64,000 bases of DNA, from contig NZ_KB849653.1 of the NCBI RefSeq assembly GCF_000368765.1, positions 103,607 through 167,606 on the forward strand. Direction: 5' to 3'. The DNA is from Acinetobacter junii CIP 64.5 (GTDB lineage Bacteria; Pseudomonadota; Gammaproteobacteria; Pseudomonadales; Moraxellaceae). A program made the position numbers and the translations under genes. Below, piece by piece: positions 53,449 through 63,704 of this stretch (positions within the stretch are counted from its first letter, which is position 1; each line of letters starts with the position of its first letter). The notes beneath the pieces are model-generated. The model searched no databases. It was given only the letters and a program-made list of their open reading frames with translations, and was not told the origin of the DNA.

Positions 53449-55173
53449 TTATTCACTTGTTACTCGGTTAACTTCTTGCAAAGAGGTGATCCCTTGCATG
53501 ACCTTTTTTAAACCAGAACGGCGTAGATTATTGAAACCAGCCTTTTCAGATGCTGCTGCAATTTGTAAAGCATTTCCATCTTCCATAATAATCTTGGAAA
53601 TCTCAGGTGTCACTTTCATGACCTCATAAATACCGACACGCCCTTTATATCCTTCACGACAAGCATCGCAGCCGACAGGTTGAAAAATTTGAAAGTCTGG
53701 GTTAGCTAAATCTTGTTCAGTGAAGCCCATTTCTAAAAGGCTCTGCTTAGGAATCTCGATAGGTTGTTTACATTCCGAGCATAGGCGGCGGGCTAAACGT
53801 TGAGCAATCACGAGATTAACCGAGGTTGCAATATTGAAAGAGGGAACCCCCATATTGCGTAATCGTGTGAGTGTTTCAGGAGCGCTATTGGTATGCAGGG
53901 TCGACATCACCATGTGACCTGTTTGAGCTGCTTTAATTGCAATTTCAGCTGTTTCCAAATCACGAATCTCACCGACCATGATGACATCAGGATCTTGACG
54001 TAAAAAAGCTTTTAATGCTGCTGAGAAAGTTAAACCTGTTTTAGGGTTGACGTTAACTTGGTTAATACCTTCTAAGTTAATTTCGACGGGATCTTCTGCG
54101 GTCGAAATATTGGTATCTTCTGTGTTTAATATATTTAAACCTGTATACAACGATACAGTTTTCCCTGAGCCTGTTGGACCTGTAATCAGAAGCATACCCT
54201 GAGGCTTGTCTAATGCACTCATAAAGAGTTCTTTTTGTTCATCCTCATAGCCTAAGGCTTCAATACCTAACATTGCGCTTGAAGGATCTAAGATACGAAG
54301 AACCAGTTTCTCTCCAAATAAAGTTGGAAGTGAGTTAACACGAAAATCAATCGCTTTAGTTTTAGAGAGTTTTAGTTTGATACGACCATCTTGAGGCATA
54401 CGCTTTTCAGAAATGTCCATTTGAGACATGACTTTTAAGCGCGAGGCTAAACGAGTTGCGAGTTGTAATGGTGGGTTAGCAATTTGTCTGAGTACACCAT
54501 CCACACGATAACGCACGCGATACATTTTTTCATAAGGCTCAAAATGTAAGTCAGAGGCTCCCATGCGAATCGCATCAATCAATAACTTGTTGATATATTT
54601 TACGATAGGAGATTCTTCTTGATTATTTGTATCCTCATCCTCAGTCGTGTTGTTTGTATCAGTCGTTGCAACATCAACATTATCTAAATCAAAGTCGTCA
54701 TTTTCCCCAAAATCGAAACTGCCGCTATCTCCAAATTGCTGATCAATCAGTTTTTCGAGTTTATTATGCTCAACAATCACAGGTTCGATATTCAATTTGG
54801 TATTGAACCTGATTGCGTCTAATGCATCAATATTCGTCGGGTTGCTGGTCGCAACATACAAAATCTGACCACGTTGAATGAGTGGAACAACACGATGTTT
54901 TTGAATCAGTTTGCTGTCAGTTATTTCACGAGGTAATAGAGCTGTATCAAATACAGCAAGATCAAAGAGTGGCTCACCAAACTCTAAAGATATGCTTTCC
55001 GCAATTGTCAGAGGTGATAGACGATGATGTTCAATTAAGTGAGCAACAATATCTTGTTGTGCTTTTTTTGCAGCATCAATCGCACTCTGCATATTTGATG
55101 CAGCAATGTGACCATCATCGACTATGCGTCGAATAAACCCCGAAAATTTTGGAGACGTATGTATTCCTGACAT
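53449..55173 (-). CDS. pilB: Type IV pilus extension ATPase
   Basis: PilB drives pilus polymerisation. The 574-residue product has an N-terminal MshEN-type domain (SPLTIAESISLEFGEPLFDL), a flexible acidic linker (about 153-190, rich in Asp, Asn and Thr), then the GspE ATPase core: Walker A GPTGSGKT at about 331-338, the Asp box, Walker B DPDVIMVGEIRD, the His box, and a C-terminal tetracysteine zinc site (CSECKQ, then CDACREG). The acidic linker is longer than I expect for the family. AAGGCGG precedes the ATG. First gene of pilBCD-coaE. Confidence 0.97.
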   Translation of the reverse strand: MSGIHTSPKFSGFIRRIVDDGHIAASNMQSAIDAAKKAQQDIVAHLIEHHRLSPLTIAESISLEFGEPLFDLAVFDTALLPREITDSKLIQKHRVVPLIQRGQILYVATSNPTNIDALDAIRFNTKLNIEPVIVEHNKLEKLIDQQFGDSGSFDFGENDDFDLDNVDVATTDTNNTTEDEDTNNQEESPIVKYINKLLIDAIRMGASDLHFEPYEKMYRVRYRVDGVLRQIANPPLQLATRLASRLKVMSQMDISEKRMPQDGRIKLKLSKTKAIDFRVNSLPTLFGEKLVLRILDPSSAMLGIEALGYEDEQKELFMSALDKPQGMLLITGPTGSGKTVSLYTGLNILNTEDTNISTAEDPVEINLEGINQVNVNPKTGLTFSAALKAFLRQDPDVIMVGEIRDLETAEIAIKAAQTGHMVMSTLHTNSAPETLTRLRNMGVPSFNIATSVNLVIAQRLARRLCSECKQPIEIPKQSLLEMGFTEQDLANPDFQIFQPVGCDACREGYKGRVGIYEVMKVTPEISKIIMEDGNALQIAAASEKAGFNNLRRSGLKKVMQGITSLQEVNRVTSE

Positions 55174-55518
55174 CTGTCCGCCTTATGACAATATGGTTAT
55201 AATAGCTATATATCAAAATTATACTTTCGTTACGTAAAATTACTACCATTGAAAGTGTCGTTTTTGACTTGATTAAGCTTTAAAACTTTGAACTGATCGA
55301 ATCTTTTGCAAATTTATTTTTATCATAAACTTGTAGTTATGATGTTTTGAATAAATAAATGTCTCAGCCAACAAAATCCACTTTGGTTAAACTGATAATA
55401 CTCTTTTTCATCCCATAGTCACTGCTTTAAATTCAAACGATATAAAAAAACTGAATTTTCTAAAAAACTGTGTAAAATATGCAGCATTTTTTAGAATTTA
55501 TTCGTAGGTTGGCGGAGT
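55174..55518. other. Divergent pilB-tpiA intergenic region
   Basis: 345 bases between divergent genes. For tpiA, CTGAAT (55451-55456) and TAAAAT (55473-55478), 16 bases apart with TGTG just before the -10, form a plausible promoter. On the minus side a TATTATAA region near 55200-55206 could serve pilB. No gene or RNA is evident. Confidence 0.45.
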
Positions 55519-56310
55519 ATGTCGAATTCGACCATTACCCCTTGGGTTGTTGGCAATTGGAAAATGAATCCAATGCATGCTGACGCTTTAAAATTAATAG
55601 AAGAATTTAAACTGTTATTACAACAGGAACCTATTTCTCAAGCGGCATGTCATATTGGTGTTTCTCCAGTATCGATTGCGCTTACAAATATACAAGCACA
55701 TTTAGCTGAATTTAATCGAACAATCTATACGGTCGCTCAGGACGTTTCCAAAATTGCTGGCACAGGGGCGTATACGGGTGAGGTCAGTGCTGAATTGCTA
55801 AAAGATAGTCAAATCGAATTTGTACTGATTGGACATTCTGAGCGTCGAGAATTATTTGGTGATAATGTAGAAATCATCAAGGCTAAACTCAACAATGCTT
55901 TAAATGCAGGATTGACTGTGATTTATTGTGTTGGTGAAAGTTTAGAGCAGCGCGAGCAGGGCGCTGCTGAACAAGTTGTATTACAACAAATTTGTGATAT
56001 CGCAGCGATTGTGAAGCCTGATCAATGGCAGCATATTGTGGTCGCTTATGAGCCGATTTGGGCGATTGGCACTGGAAAGACTGCTTCTCCTGCTGATGCG
56101 CAAATGATGCATGCAAAAATTCGTGAAGGTTTAAAACAAATCACACCTTTCGGAGCAAATATTGCTATTTTGTATGGCGGAAGTGTGAAAGCTGAGAATG
56201 CTGTTGAATTAGCTGCATGTCCAGATATTAATGGCGCTCTTGTTGGTGGTGCATCACTCAATGCGCAATCCTTCTTCCAAATCGCAAAAGCTTTTGCTCA
56301 AAGCAAATAA
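55519..56310 (+). CDS. tpiA: Triosephosphate isomerase
   Basis: TpiA interconverts dihydroxyacetone phosphate and glyceraldehyde 3-phosphate. The 263-residue TIM barrel has the catalytic Asn/Lys in GNWKMN (N13, K15), the catalytic His in IGHSERRE, the Glu in [12 protein letters not shown] (loop 6 directly after) and the phosphate-binding [10 protein letters not shown]. Length is typical. secG begins 12 bases after the stop, as in many Gammaproteobacteria, so the two are cotranscribed. Confidence 0.98.
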   Translation: MSNSTITPWVVGNWKMNPMHADALKLIEEFKLLLQQEPISQAACHIGVSPVSIALTNIQAHLAEFNRTIYTVAQDVSKIAGTGAYTGEVSAELLKDSQIEFVLIGHSERRELFGDNVEIIKAKLNNALNAGLTVIYCVGESLEQREQGAAEQVVLQQICDIAAIVKPDQWQHIVVAYEPIWAIGTGKTASPADAQMMHAKIREGLKQITPFGANIAILYGGSVKAENAVELAACPDINGALVGGASLNAQSFFQIAKAFAQSK

Positions 56311-56322
56311 CGAGGAATAGAA

Positions 56323-56652
56323 ATGTATAGTTTTATACTCGTTGTACATATCATTTTGGCAATTTTGATTATTGCTTTGGTTCTTGTACAACAAGGTAAG
56401 GGTGCTGAAGCTGGCGCATCTTTTGGTGGTGGCGGTGCTGCCACAGTATTTGGTGCTTCGGGTGCAGGTAACTTCTTGACCCGTTTAACTGCTATTTTTA
56501 CTGCATTATTTTTTGTAACTAGTTTGACCTTGGCTGTGTTTGCTAAAAAACAAACGACAGATGCATATACGCTTAAATCAGTTCAAACGACGACAACAGC
56601 TCCTGCCTCATCGTCTGAAACTTCATCAAACGCGCCAAAAACAACTGAATAA
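56323..56652 (+). CDS. secG: Protein-export membrane protein SecG
   Basis: SecG is the third subunit of the SecYEG channel and helps SecA cycling. The 109-residue product has two membrane helices (about 4-22 and 52-72) with the conserved VLVQQGKGAEAGASFGGG loop between and a Thr/Ser/Ala-rich tail. GAGGAATAGA precedes the ATG. It is followed by tRNA-Leu, the classical arrangement, so the tRNA may be processed from this transcript. Confidence 0.97.
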   Translation: MYSFILVVHIILAILIIALVLVQQGKGAEAGASFGGGGAATVFGASGAGNFLTRLTAIFTALFFVTSLTLAVFAKKQTTDAYTLKSVQTTTTAPASSSETSSNAPKTTE

Positions 56653-56709
56653 GTTGATTTAGGACTTTTCTTTTTCGCTTTAAACGAATAGAATGCGTCC
56701 CACAAAGCT

Positions 56710-56794
56710 GCGGTGGTGGTGGAATTGGTAGACACGCTACCTTGAGGTGGTAGTGCTTTCGGGCGTGGGGGTTCAAGTCCCCCCTTCCGCACCA
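56710..56794 (+). tRNA. tRNA-Leu (anticodon GAG)
   Basis: 85 bases with a long variable arm and encoded CCA: D-arm TGGAATTGGTAGACAC, anticodon loop TTGAGGT with GAG at 56744-56746, T-arm GGTTCAAGTCC. The acceptor stem GCGGTGG/CTTCCGC has a U5-U68 mismatch next to a G-U pair. Placement after secG matches other Gammaproteobacteria. Confidence 0.95.
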
Positions 56795-56837
56795 AACTTA
56801 ATAACCAGTAAGTTTGGTGTATGCAGTGTTTTGTTGA

Positions 56838-56914
<77 letters not shown>

Positions 56915-56958
56915 TTTGATTAAGGTGCAACTTAATCAAGCAAGTATGAAAACTTGAA

Positions 56959-56986
56959 TTGACTTTTTTTCATATCTGTATATAAT
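56959..56986 (+). promoter_or_regulatory. Promoter of the second tRNA-fMet
   Basis: TTGACT (56959-56964) and TATAAT (56981-56986), 16 bases apart, end 13 bases before the second initiator tRNA. So copy 2 has its own strong promoter inside the tRNA cluster. Confidence 0.8.
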
Positions 56987-56999
56987 TTTTGCACGTTGA

Positions 57000-57076
<77 letters not shown>

Positions 57077-57090
57077 AGTTTCTTAAAAGA

Positions 57091-57115
57091 GGCTCACAAT
57101 AAGGTGGGCCTTTTT
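57091..57115 (+). terminator. Terminator after the tRNA cluster
   Basis: GGCTCAC pairs with GTGGGCC (one G-U) around AATAAG, followed by TTTTT, 14 bases after the second tRNA-fMet. Confidence 0.88.
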
Positions 57116-57206
57116 GCACAGTGGGCAATGCTTTTCTGTGTAACATAGGGGCGATTTACGCCCTTTTTTATTGGTTGTTTAGCTATCGTGTAGTGTTCGA
57201 CATCAA

Positions 57207-57235
57207 TTGGTCAAATAGTCGTGCTTCACTATACG
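57207..57235 (+). promoter_or_regulatory. Candidate promoter of rimP-nusA-infB-rbfA
   Basis: TTGGTC (57207-57212), exactly 17 bases, TATACG (57230-57235), 39 bases before the rimP start and after the tRNA terminator. Partial matches but ideal spacing. Confidence 0.5.
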
Positions 57236-57274
57236 GTTAAGATTGATTGGCTCGCATGAGAGCGACGAGAGTAA

Positions 57275-57799
57275 ATGAAATTATCAAATAAATCTCAAGC
57301 ATTGCATGATCTTATCGCGCCAGCTGTAGCTGCGTGTGGTGTAGATCTGTGGGGGATTGAATTCCTTCCACAAGGAAAGCGTTCTTTATTACGTATTTAT
57401 ATCGATAAACCTGTCGATGAGAACGCAGAACCTATTCTGAATGAAGATGGTGAATTAGAACAAGGGCGTGGTATTGGCGTTCAAGATTGTGTGCTCGTTA
57501 CACAACAAGTGGGTGCAATGCTTGATGTTCATGATCCTATTTCTGGTGAATATGCTCTTGAAGTATCATCACCTGGTTGGGATCGACCATTCTTTCAATT
57601 AAATCAATTACCAGCATATATTGGACAACAAGTGGCTTTACGCTTGATTGCTGCCGTCGAAAACCGTCGTAAGTTTCAGGCGAAATTACTTTCTGTAGAT
57701 TTGGAAAATGAACTGATCCAAGTTGAAGTGGAAGGTAAACACGTGCTTGAAATTGATAGCAATAACATTGATAAAGCAAATTTAATCTATCAAGACTAA
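57275..57799 (+). CDS. rimP: Ribosome maturation factor RimP
   Basis: RimP assists assembly of the 30S central pseudoknot region. The 174-residue product has the N-terminal domain ([24 protein letters not shown]), the central [13 protein letters not shown] and the conserved [13 protein letters not shown] motif, followed by the SH3-like C-terminal domain. A slightly larger acidic insert ([16 protein letters not shown]) extends the first domain. CGAGAGTAA precedes the ATG. First gene of the nusA-infB operon. Confidence 0.97.
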   Translation: MKLSNKSQALHDLIAPAVAACGVDLWGIEFLPQGKRSLLRIYIDKPVDENAEPILNEDGELEQGRGIGVQDCVLVTQQVGAMLDVHDPISGEYALEVSSPGWDRPFFQLNQLPAYIGQQVALRLIAAVENRRKFQAKLLSVDLENELIQVEVEGKHVLEIDSNNIDKANLIYQD

Positions 57800-57836
57800 T
57801 ATTAACTTAATTTTATAAGAAATCGGTAGGTGACTT

Positions 57837-59321
57837 ATGGGCCGCGAAATTCTTACCGTTGCAGAAACGGTTAGTAATGAAAAAGGTGTTAGTCGTGAAG
57901 CGATCTTCCAAGCGTTAGAGCAAGCCCTTGTTGCAGCAACGAAGAAAAAGTTTTACGAAGGTACACATTCAGAAGAAGCTCAACTTCGCGTTGAGATTGA
58001 TCGTAAAACAGGTGATTACCGCACTTTTCGTCAGTGGACAGTTGTTGCGGATGAAGATCATGAAATGCCAGCTTGCCAAGATGCAATTTCAGATGTAGAT
58101 CCATCGAAATGGTCGATTGGTGATGTGCGCGAACTTGAAGTTGAGTCAATCGAGTTTGGTCGTATTGCTGCACAGATCGCAAAACAAGTGATTGTACAAA
58201 AGATTCGTGAAGCTGAGCGTGCATTGGTTGCTGATGCTTATGAATCGAAAGTCGGTGAGTTGATTTACGGTGAAGTGAAAAAGCAAACGAAAGATGGCTT
58301 TATCATTGATCTAGGCGACAATGCAGAAGCTTACTTGGCGCGTGAAGAAACGATCCATAAAGAAATTTTGCGTCCTAAACAACGTATCAATGCAATTTTA
58401 TATAGCGTGAATCGTGAAGGTCGTGGCGCACAACTTTTGTTGTCTCGCTCACGTCCAGAAATGCTGATTGCATTGATGAAAAAAGAAATTCCTGAAATTT
58501 CAGAAGAAATCATTGAGATTAAAGCAGCAGCACGTCAACCAGGCGTTCGTGCTAAAATTGCAGTGAAAACTAACGACCACCGTATTGATCCTGTTGGAGC
58601 TTGTATTGGTATGCGTGGTACACGTATTCAAGCAGTACAACAAGAGTTAAATGGCGAGCGTATCGATGTTGTGGTGTGGTCTGATGATCCAGCGCAATAT
58701 ATCGCAAGTGCTTTAGAGCCAGCAGATGTATCTGGTATCGTATTAGATGAAGATGCACGCAGTGCAGACATCATTTTTGCGACCAATGATCAATTGGCGC
58801 GTGCGATTGGTTCACAAGGACAAAATGTTCGTTTGGCATCTGAATTGACGGGTTATAAACTCGACATGATGTTAGAAGAAGAGTATCGTGCTCGTCAGCA
58901 AAATGAAGCTCAACAATATCTCGATATGTTTGTTTCTCGTCTTGATATTGATGAAGATTTAGCAATGGCATTGGTTGAGATGGGCTTTACTTCATTAGAA
59001 GAAATTGCTTATGTTCCAGCTGAAACATTTGATGAAATCGAGCTTGAGGCTGATTTAGTTGAATTGTTACAAAGTCGTGCGAAAGAAGCTGCATTAACGG
59101 ATGCGTTAAAACAGCAAGAAAATATTCAAGAGCCAAGTGCAGAACTTCTCGGTATGGAAGGTATGACGACTGAGATTGCATATGCATTGGCGGCGCGTGG
59201 TGTGATTACGATTGATGATTTGGCTGACCAAGCGACTGACGATATCTCAGATATCGAAGGTTTAGGTCATGACAAAGCAGGTCAGTTAATTATGAAAGCA
59301 CGTGAATCATGGTTTAATTAG
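57837..59321 (+). CDS. nusA: Transcription termination/antitermination protein NusA
   Basis: NusA binds RNA polymerase and nascent RNA and controls pausing. The 494-residue product has the N-terminal polymerase-binding domain, an S1 domain (about 135-200), two KH domains (GACIGMRGTRIQAVQQELNGERIDVV and the IGSQGQNVRLASELTGY region) and two C-terminal acidic repeats that bind the polymerase alpha subunit (GFTSLEEIAYVP and GVITIDDLADQ). AGGTGACTT precedes the ATG. infB follows after 10 bases. Confidence 0.98.
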   Translation: MGREILTVAETVSNEKGVSREAIFQALEQALVAATKKKFYEGTHSEEAQLRVEIDRKTGDYRTFRQWTVVADEDHEMPACQDAISDVDPSKWSIGDVRELEVESIEFGRIAAQIAKQVIVQKIREAERALVADAYESKVGELIYGEVKKQTKDGFIIDLGDNAEAYLAREETIHKEILRPKQRINAILYSVNREGRGAQLLLSRSRPEMLIALMKKEIPEISEEIIEIKAAARQPGVRAKIAVKTNDHRIDPVGACIGMRGTRIQAVQQELNGERIDVVVWSDDPAQYIASALEPADVSGIVLDEDARSADIIFATNDQLARAIGSQGQNVRLASELTGYKLDMMLEEEYRARQQNEAQQYLDMFVSRLDIDEDLAMALVEMGFTSLEEIAYVPAETFDEIELEADLVELLQSRAKEAALTDALKQQENIQEPSAELLGMEGMTTEIAYALAARGVITIDDLADQATDDISDIEGLGHDKAGQLIMKARESWFN

Positions 59322-59331
59322 GAGATAATAG

Positions 59332-62046
59332 ATGACGGACAAGTCGATTCAAGAGTTAGCGCTCAGCGTAGAACGTCCTGTAGAGAAACTCCTAGAGCAG
59401 GTTCGCGATGCAGGTCTACCACAGCGTAAAGCAGATGACATTATTACCACTGAACAGCAAGATACTTTGGTCAATTATTTGAAAAAAGTACACGGTCAGG
59501 AAAGTGGTAACACAGGAAAAATTGCGTTGAAACGTAAAACAACGAGTACTGCTAAAGTAACAAGTACATCGGGTAAAGCTAAAAACATTAATGTTGAAGT
59601 GCGCAAAAAACAAGTATTTGCGAAACCGAGCCCTGAGTTACTTGCAGCAGAAGCAAAAGCGCGAGCTGAAGCTGATCAGAAAGTACGTGTTGAACAAAAA
59701 ACACGTGTTGAAGCTGAACAGAAAGCCCGTGATAGTGCTGAGCAAAAAGCTAATGCCACTTTAGAAGCAATGCGTGCAGAGCATACTTCTGACAGTTCAA
59801 CACAAGCACCAGCTAAAACAGCTGTTGTCGTTAAAAAACGTAACAGCGACAAGATTATTAAAGCACCTGTTGTTAAGCCAACAGAAACGCCAGAACAGAA
59901 AAAAGCTCGTGAAGCTCAAGCGGCTCAGTTAAAAGCGACTGAAGAAGCTGTACGTCGTAAAGCTGCTGAAGAAGCACAACAGCGTACACTTGAGCAAATG
60001 CGTAAAATGGCATCAAAATATTCAAATGATGATGCTACGACTACGATTCGCGTGATTGATGACTCTCCTTTAGCTGCTGGTCTTGTTGGTCAAGCATATG
60101 AAGATTCATTCAACAAAGAAGACCGTGAAATCAAACGTGGTGGTGCAACTGCAAATCCGCGTGCTGGTAAGAAAAGCGGTCGTGGTGGCGATGCTCAAGC
60201 AGAGCAAAGTTTCAGTAAGAGCCATCACAAGCGTGGTTTGAAAACGAGCCAAGCGAATAAACATGGTTTTGAAAAACCTGTTAAGAAGCAGATTTATGAT
60301 GTTGAGATCGGTGAGAAAATCATTGTTGCTGATCTTGCTCAAAAAATGGCAGTTAAAGTCCGTGAAGTAATCAAAACACTCATGAAAATGGGTGAGTTAG
60401 TTACTCAGAACCAAGCAATCGATCAAGATACAGCTGTACTTGTCGTCGAAGAGTTGGGTCATAATCCAGTTCTAGTTTCTGATACTCAAGCGGAAGACAA
60501 CTTACTTGAAGCTGCTGAAGAAGCACGTGGTGAGCAAACAACTCGTCCGCCTGTTGTAACAATTATGGGTCACGTTGACCATGGTAAAACGTCATTATTA
60601 GATCGTATTCGTCGCTCTAAAGTGGCAGCTGGCGAGGCGGGTGGTATCACTCAGCACATTGGTGCTTACCATGTTGAAACTGAGAAAGGTATTATTACTT
60701 TCCTAGATACACCTGGACACGCAGCGTTTACGTCTATGCGTGCTCGTGGTGCGAAAGCAACAGATATAGTGGTTCTAGTTGTTGCTGCTGATGATGGTGT
60801 AATGCCACAAACAGCGGAAGCGATTGATCATGCTCGTGCAGCGGGTACGCCGATTATTGTTGCAATCAACAAGATGGATAAAGAATCAGCTGACGTTGAC
60901 CGTGTACTTAATGAGTTGACTACAAAAGGTATCGTGCCTGAAGAATGGGGCGGTGATGTTCCAGTTGCAAAAGTATCAGCACATTCAGGTGCAGGTATCG
61001 ATAGCTTACTTGACCTTATCTTGATCCAAGCAGAATTGATGGAGCTTAAAGCTTCAGCAGAAGGTGCGGCACAAGGTGTAGTAATTGAAGCGCGTGTTGA
61101 TAAAGGTCGTGGTGCAGTTACTTCTATCCTAGTACAAAACGGTACTTTGAATATTGGTGATCTTGTATTGGCTGGTTCATCTTATGGTCGCGTACGTGCG
61201 ATGTCAGATGAGAATGGTCAACGTATTACTTCGGCTGGACCATCAATTCCAGTTGAAATTTTAGGTTTACCTGAAGCACCTATGGCGGGTGATGAAGTTC
61301 TAGTCGTAAATGACGAGAAGAAAGCACGTGAAGTTGCTGATGCTCGTGCAGATCGTGAACGTCAAAAACGTCTTGAACGTGCAAGCTCTATGCGTCTTGA
61401 AAACATCATGGCGTCTATGGGTAAGAAAGATGTTCCGACTGTGAATGTTGTACTTAAGACTGATGTACGCGGTACTTTAGAAGCATTACATGTTGCACTT
61501 GATGAGTTATCTACTGATGAAGTGAAAGTACGTGTAATTGGTTCAGGTGTTGGTGCGATTACAGAATCTGACGTTACTCTTGCAGAATCTTCTGAAGCTG
61601 TATTATTAGGCTTTAACGTTCGTGCAGATAACACAGCGCGTCAAAAATCTGACCAAGATGGTATCGACATTCGTTACTACAGCGTTATCTATCAATTAAT
61701 TGATGACGTGAAAGCAGCAATGAGCGGTAAACTTGCTCCTGAACATCGTGAAACAATCTTGGGTGTTGCTCAAGTTCGTGAAGTGTTCCGTTCAAGTAAG
61801 TTTGGTGCTGCTGCAGGCTGTATGGTAATGGAAGGTGTAATCCACCGTAACAAACCAATCCGCGTCTTACGTGATGATGTGGTTGTATTCCAAGGTGAGC
61901 TTGAGTCATTACGTCGTTATAAAGATGTAGTAGAAGAAGTCCGTGCTGGTATGGAATGTGGTCTTGCGGTTAAAGGTTATAACGACATCAAAGAACTTGA
62001 TAAAATCGAAGTTTATGATGTTCAATTGGTTAAACGGAGTCTTTAA
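59332..62046 (+). CDS. infB: Translation initiation factor IF-2
   Basis: IF-2 is the GTPase that places fMet-tRNA in the P site. The 904-residue product has an N-terminal IF2-N domain ([19 protein letters not shown]), a long Lys/Glu/Ala-rich linker (about 60-320), a second IF2-N region, and the G domain with GHVDHGKT at 413-420, DTPGHAAF and NKMD, then the C1 and C2 fMet-tRNA-binding domains. In-frame internal starts for a shorter IF-2 are possible. GGAGATAATAG precedes the ATG. rbfA overlaps its stop by one base. Confidence 0.98.
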   Translation: MTDKSIQELALSVERPVEKLLEQVRDAGLPQRKADDIITTEQQDTLVNYLKKVHGQESGNTGKIALKRKTTSTAKVTSTSGKAKNINVEVRKKQVFAKPSPELLAAEAKARAEADQKVRVEQKTRVEAEQKARDSAEQKANATLEAMRAEHTSDSSTQAPAKTAVVVKKRNSDKIIKAPVVKPTETPEQKKAREAQAAQLKATEEAVRRKAAEEAQQRTLEQMRKMASKYSNDDATTTIRVIDDSPLAAGLVGQAYEDSFNKEDREIKRGGATANPRAGKKSGRGGDAQAEQSFSKSHHKRGLKTSQANKHGFEKPVKKQIYDVEIGEKIIVADLAQKMAVKVREVIKTLMKMGELVTQNQAIDQDTAVLVVEELGHNPVLVSDTQAEDNLLEAAEEARGEQTTRPPVVTIMGHVDHGKTSLLDRIRRSKVAAGEAGGITQHIGAYHVETEKGIITFLDTPGHAAFTSMRARGAKATDIVVLVVAADDGVMPQTAEAIDHARAAGTPIIVAINKMDKESADVDRVLNELTTKGIVPEEWGGDVPVAKVSAHSGAGIDSLLDLILIQAELMELKASAEGAAQGVVIEARVDKGRGAVTSILVQNGTLNIGDLVLAGSSYGRVRAMSDENGQRITSAGPSIPVEILGLPEAPMAGDEVLVVNDEKKAREVADARADRERQKRLERASSMRLENIMASMGKKDVPTVNVVLKTDVRGTLEALHVALDELSTDEVKVRVIGSGVGAITESDVTLAESSEAVLLGFNVRADNTARQKSDQDGIDIRYYSVIYQLIDDVKAAMSGKLAPEHRETILGVAQVREVFRSSKFGAAAGCMVMEGVIHRNKPIRVLRDDVVVFQGELESLRRYKDVVEEVRAGMECGLAVKGYNDIKELDKIEVYDVQLVKRSL

Positions 62047-62447
62047 TGGCTGGTAGCCAACGCTTAAAGCGCATGGCGGATTCAGTACAACGTGAGTTGT
62101 CAGAGTTGATCCGTCAGGAGCTTAAAGATCCACGCTTAGGTGGTCTGGTGACCATCTCTGCGGTCAAAGTCAGTGCTGACTTAGGATATGCTGAAGTTTA
62201 TGTAACCGTGATGGGGCGTGAGCTTGGTGATGAGCAAAGTGAAGCAGCAAATAAAGAAACTTTAGATGTATTAAATAAAGCATCTGGTTTCCTGCGTCAT
62301 GAGCTAAGTCGTCGTATTAAGACACGTATTACCCCTAGATTGCGTTTCCATTATGATAAAACCAATGCATATGGTAACTACATGTTTGGTTTGATCGCGG
62401 AAGCTGTCAAGGATCTGCCTGAACAAGGGCAAGAAGATAAAGAATAA
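62046..62447 (+). CDS. rbfA: Ribosome-binding factor A
   Basis: RbfA is a KH-like cold-shock protein that binds the 5' helix of 16S rRNA during 30S maturation. The 133-residue product has the conserved start RLKRMADSVQRELSELI, the KDPRLGGLVTISAVKVSADLGYAEVYV core and LRFHYDKTN. Its ATG shares one base with the infB stop (TAATG), so translation is coupled. A strong terminator ends the operon. Confidence 0.97.
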   Translation: MAGSQRLKRMADSVQRELSELIRQELKDPRLGGLVTISAVKVSADLGYAEVYVTVMGRELGDEQSEAANKETLDVLNKASGFLRHELSRRIKTRITPRLRFHYDKTNAYGNYMFGLIAEAVKDLPEQGQEDKE

Positions 62448-62451
62448 ATTT

Positions 62452-62479
62452 AAAAAAGCCACCTTCGGGTGGCTTTTTT
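62452..62479. terminator. Terminator of rimP-rbfA
   Basis: AAAAAAGCCACC-TTCG-GGTGGCTTTTTT, a long perfect stem with UUCG loop and T-run; the A-tract on the other side allows use by the convergent Mrp operon. Confidence 0.96.
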
Positions 62480-62511
62480 ATGATGAGAATATATTGTTTA
62501 AATCACAAGAT

Positions 62512-62892
62512 TTAGTTCTGATCTTCTTTATTTGCTGTACGACGATAACGTTGCCACGGTAGAGGACGATTTAATGCTTCTGGCACATCACCACTCATAG
62601 AACGTAATCGTAAATGTATCGCAGCTTGAGCCATCAAATTGGCTGAAACTGGCGCTGTGATAAAGATAAATAGAGTGATAAGTAATTCTGCAAAGCCAAA
62701 CTTTCCTTGAGTTGCACCAAAGATCATCGCAGCGATTAAGAAACTACCTAAACCTAGTGTGCTTGATTTTGTGGGTGCATGTAGGCGCATAAATAAATCA
62801 GGTAAACGAATCATGCCGATGGAACCCACCAGCATAAAAAATGCACCAAAAATCAAAAAGAAGGAAATAATTATTTCAAAAACAAATTGCAT
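62512..62892 (-). CDS. mrpG: Mrp-type Na+/H+ antiporter subunit G
   Basis: A 126-residue inner-membrane protein with three hydrophobic segments, the MnhG/PhaG family: IISFFLIFGAFFMLVGSIGMIRLPDLFMRLHAPTK at the start is diagnostic (in pieces: GSIGMIRLPD, FMRLHAPTKSSTLG). It is the last gene of the Mrp/Mnh operon, which expels sodium in exchange for protons. The C-terminal tail is basic and longer than in the smallest members. It follows mrpF by 11 bases. Confidence 0.93.
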   Translation of the reverse strand: MQFVFEIIISFFLIFGAFFMLVGSIGMIRLPDLFMRLHAPTKSSTLGLGSFLIAAMIFGATQGKFGFAELLITLFIFITAPVSANLMAQAAIHLRLRSMSGDVPEALNRPLPWQRYRRTANKEDQN

Positions 62893-62903
62893 GATATATC
62901 TCC

Positions 62904-63179
62904 TTAATCGATCACATGACCCGTTGTAAAGTAACGAGCAAGTGCCGCAGTTGACACAAAGCCCAACATGGCAACCAGTAGTGCGCCTTCAAAGACATTC
63001 GTGCTGACCCAATACACACCTAAAACGATAATCAGACAAGTCGCGTTCAGGAAAAGCGTATCCAACGCCAATAATCGATCAATCACTGAAGGTCCTATGA
63101 TTAAGCGAATTAGGCAAAGAAACATAGAGATCGTAATCGCAATTAAGCAAATACCAAGAGCATAAGGCAAGATTGTCAT
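62904..63179 (-). CDS. mrpF: Mrp-type Na+/H+ antiporter subunit F
   Basis: A 91-residue protein with three membrane helices. The motif RLIIGPSVIDRLLALDTL is the MnhF/PhaF signature. The start ATG overlaps the mrpE stop in ATGA, so the genes are translationally coupled. The C-terminus ends in ARYFTTGHVID. Confidence 0.93.
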   Translation of the reverse strand: MTILPYALGICLIAITISMFLCLIRLIIGPSVIDRLLALDTLFLNATCLIIVLGVYWVSTNVFEGALLVAMLGFVSTAALARYFTTGHVID

Positions 63180-63703
63180 TGTTCTACTCCTTGCATTGGC
63201 TTGACATTAAAAATCTCCAATAAAGGTGTTTCATATCTATTTTTGATTTCTTGAATATCAAGTTCTGCATTATCTGAACTGAGTGCATGAACTAGAATAT
63301 CACCTCGCTCTTGATCAATACCTGCTGAAACTGTACCTGGTGTTGTGGTGATGATCATCGCAAGTAATGTATTAACTTCTTCATGTTCCGTTTCAAGCGG
63401 CACTCGAAACCATTTAGGTTGTAAGTGATCTATCGGTCCAAGCACCATTCGTGCAACACGAAAGTTTGAAATTACAATATCCCAAAACACAACAAAGAAT
63501 AATTTGATAGCAGGTATCCAATGTATATGTGGTGTGCGTGCGATAAAAGGGCGTACTAATCGTGGAATAATAATGGCTAACAAGGTTGCTAGAAATAATG
63601 TCGATAGTTCAACGCTTCCTGACAACATTAACCAACTGAGAAATACCATAAATGAAACAAATGGGTGTGGAAACCACCGATCAAGCAAAGTGATTTTTTG
63701 CAT
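63176..63703 (-). CDS. mrpE: Mrp-type Na+/H+ antiporter subunit E
   Basis: A 175-residue protein of the MnhE/PhaE family: two or three N-terminal membrane helices (VSFMVFLSWLMLSGSVELSTLF, in pieces) followed by a cytoplasmic domain with the typical LAMIITTTPGTVSAGI and DILVHALSS segments. Start and stop join the neighbours closely: one base after the mrpD stop, and a four-base overlap with mrpF. Confidence 0.93.
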   Translation of the reverse strand: MQKITLLDRWFPHPFVSFMVFLSWLMLSGSVELSTLFLATLLAIIIPRLVRPFIARTPHIHWIPAIKLFFVVFWDIVISNFRVARMVLGPIDHLQPKWFRVPLETEHEEVNTLLAMIITTTPGTVSAGIDQERGDILVHALSSDNAELDIQEIKNRYETPLLEIFNVKPMQGVEQ

Positions 63704-63704
63704 G

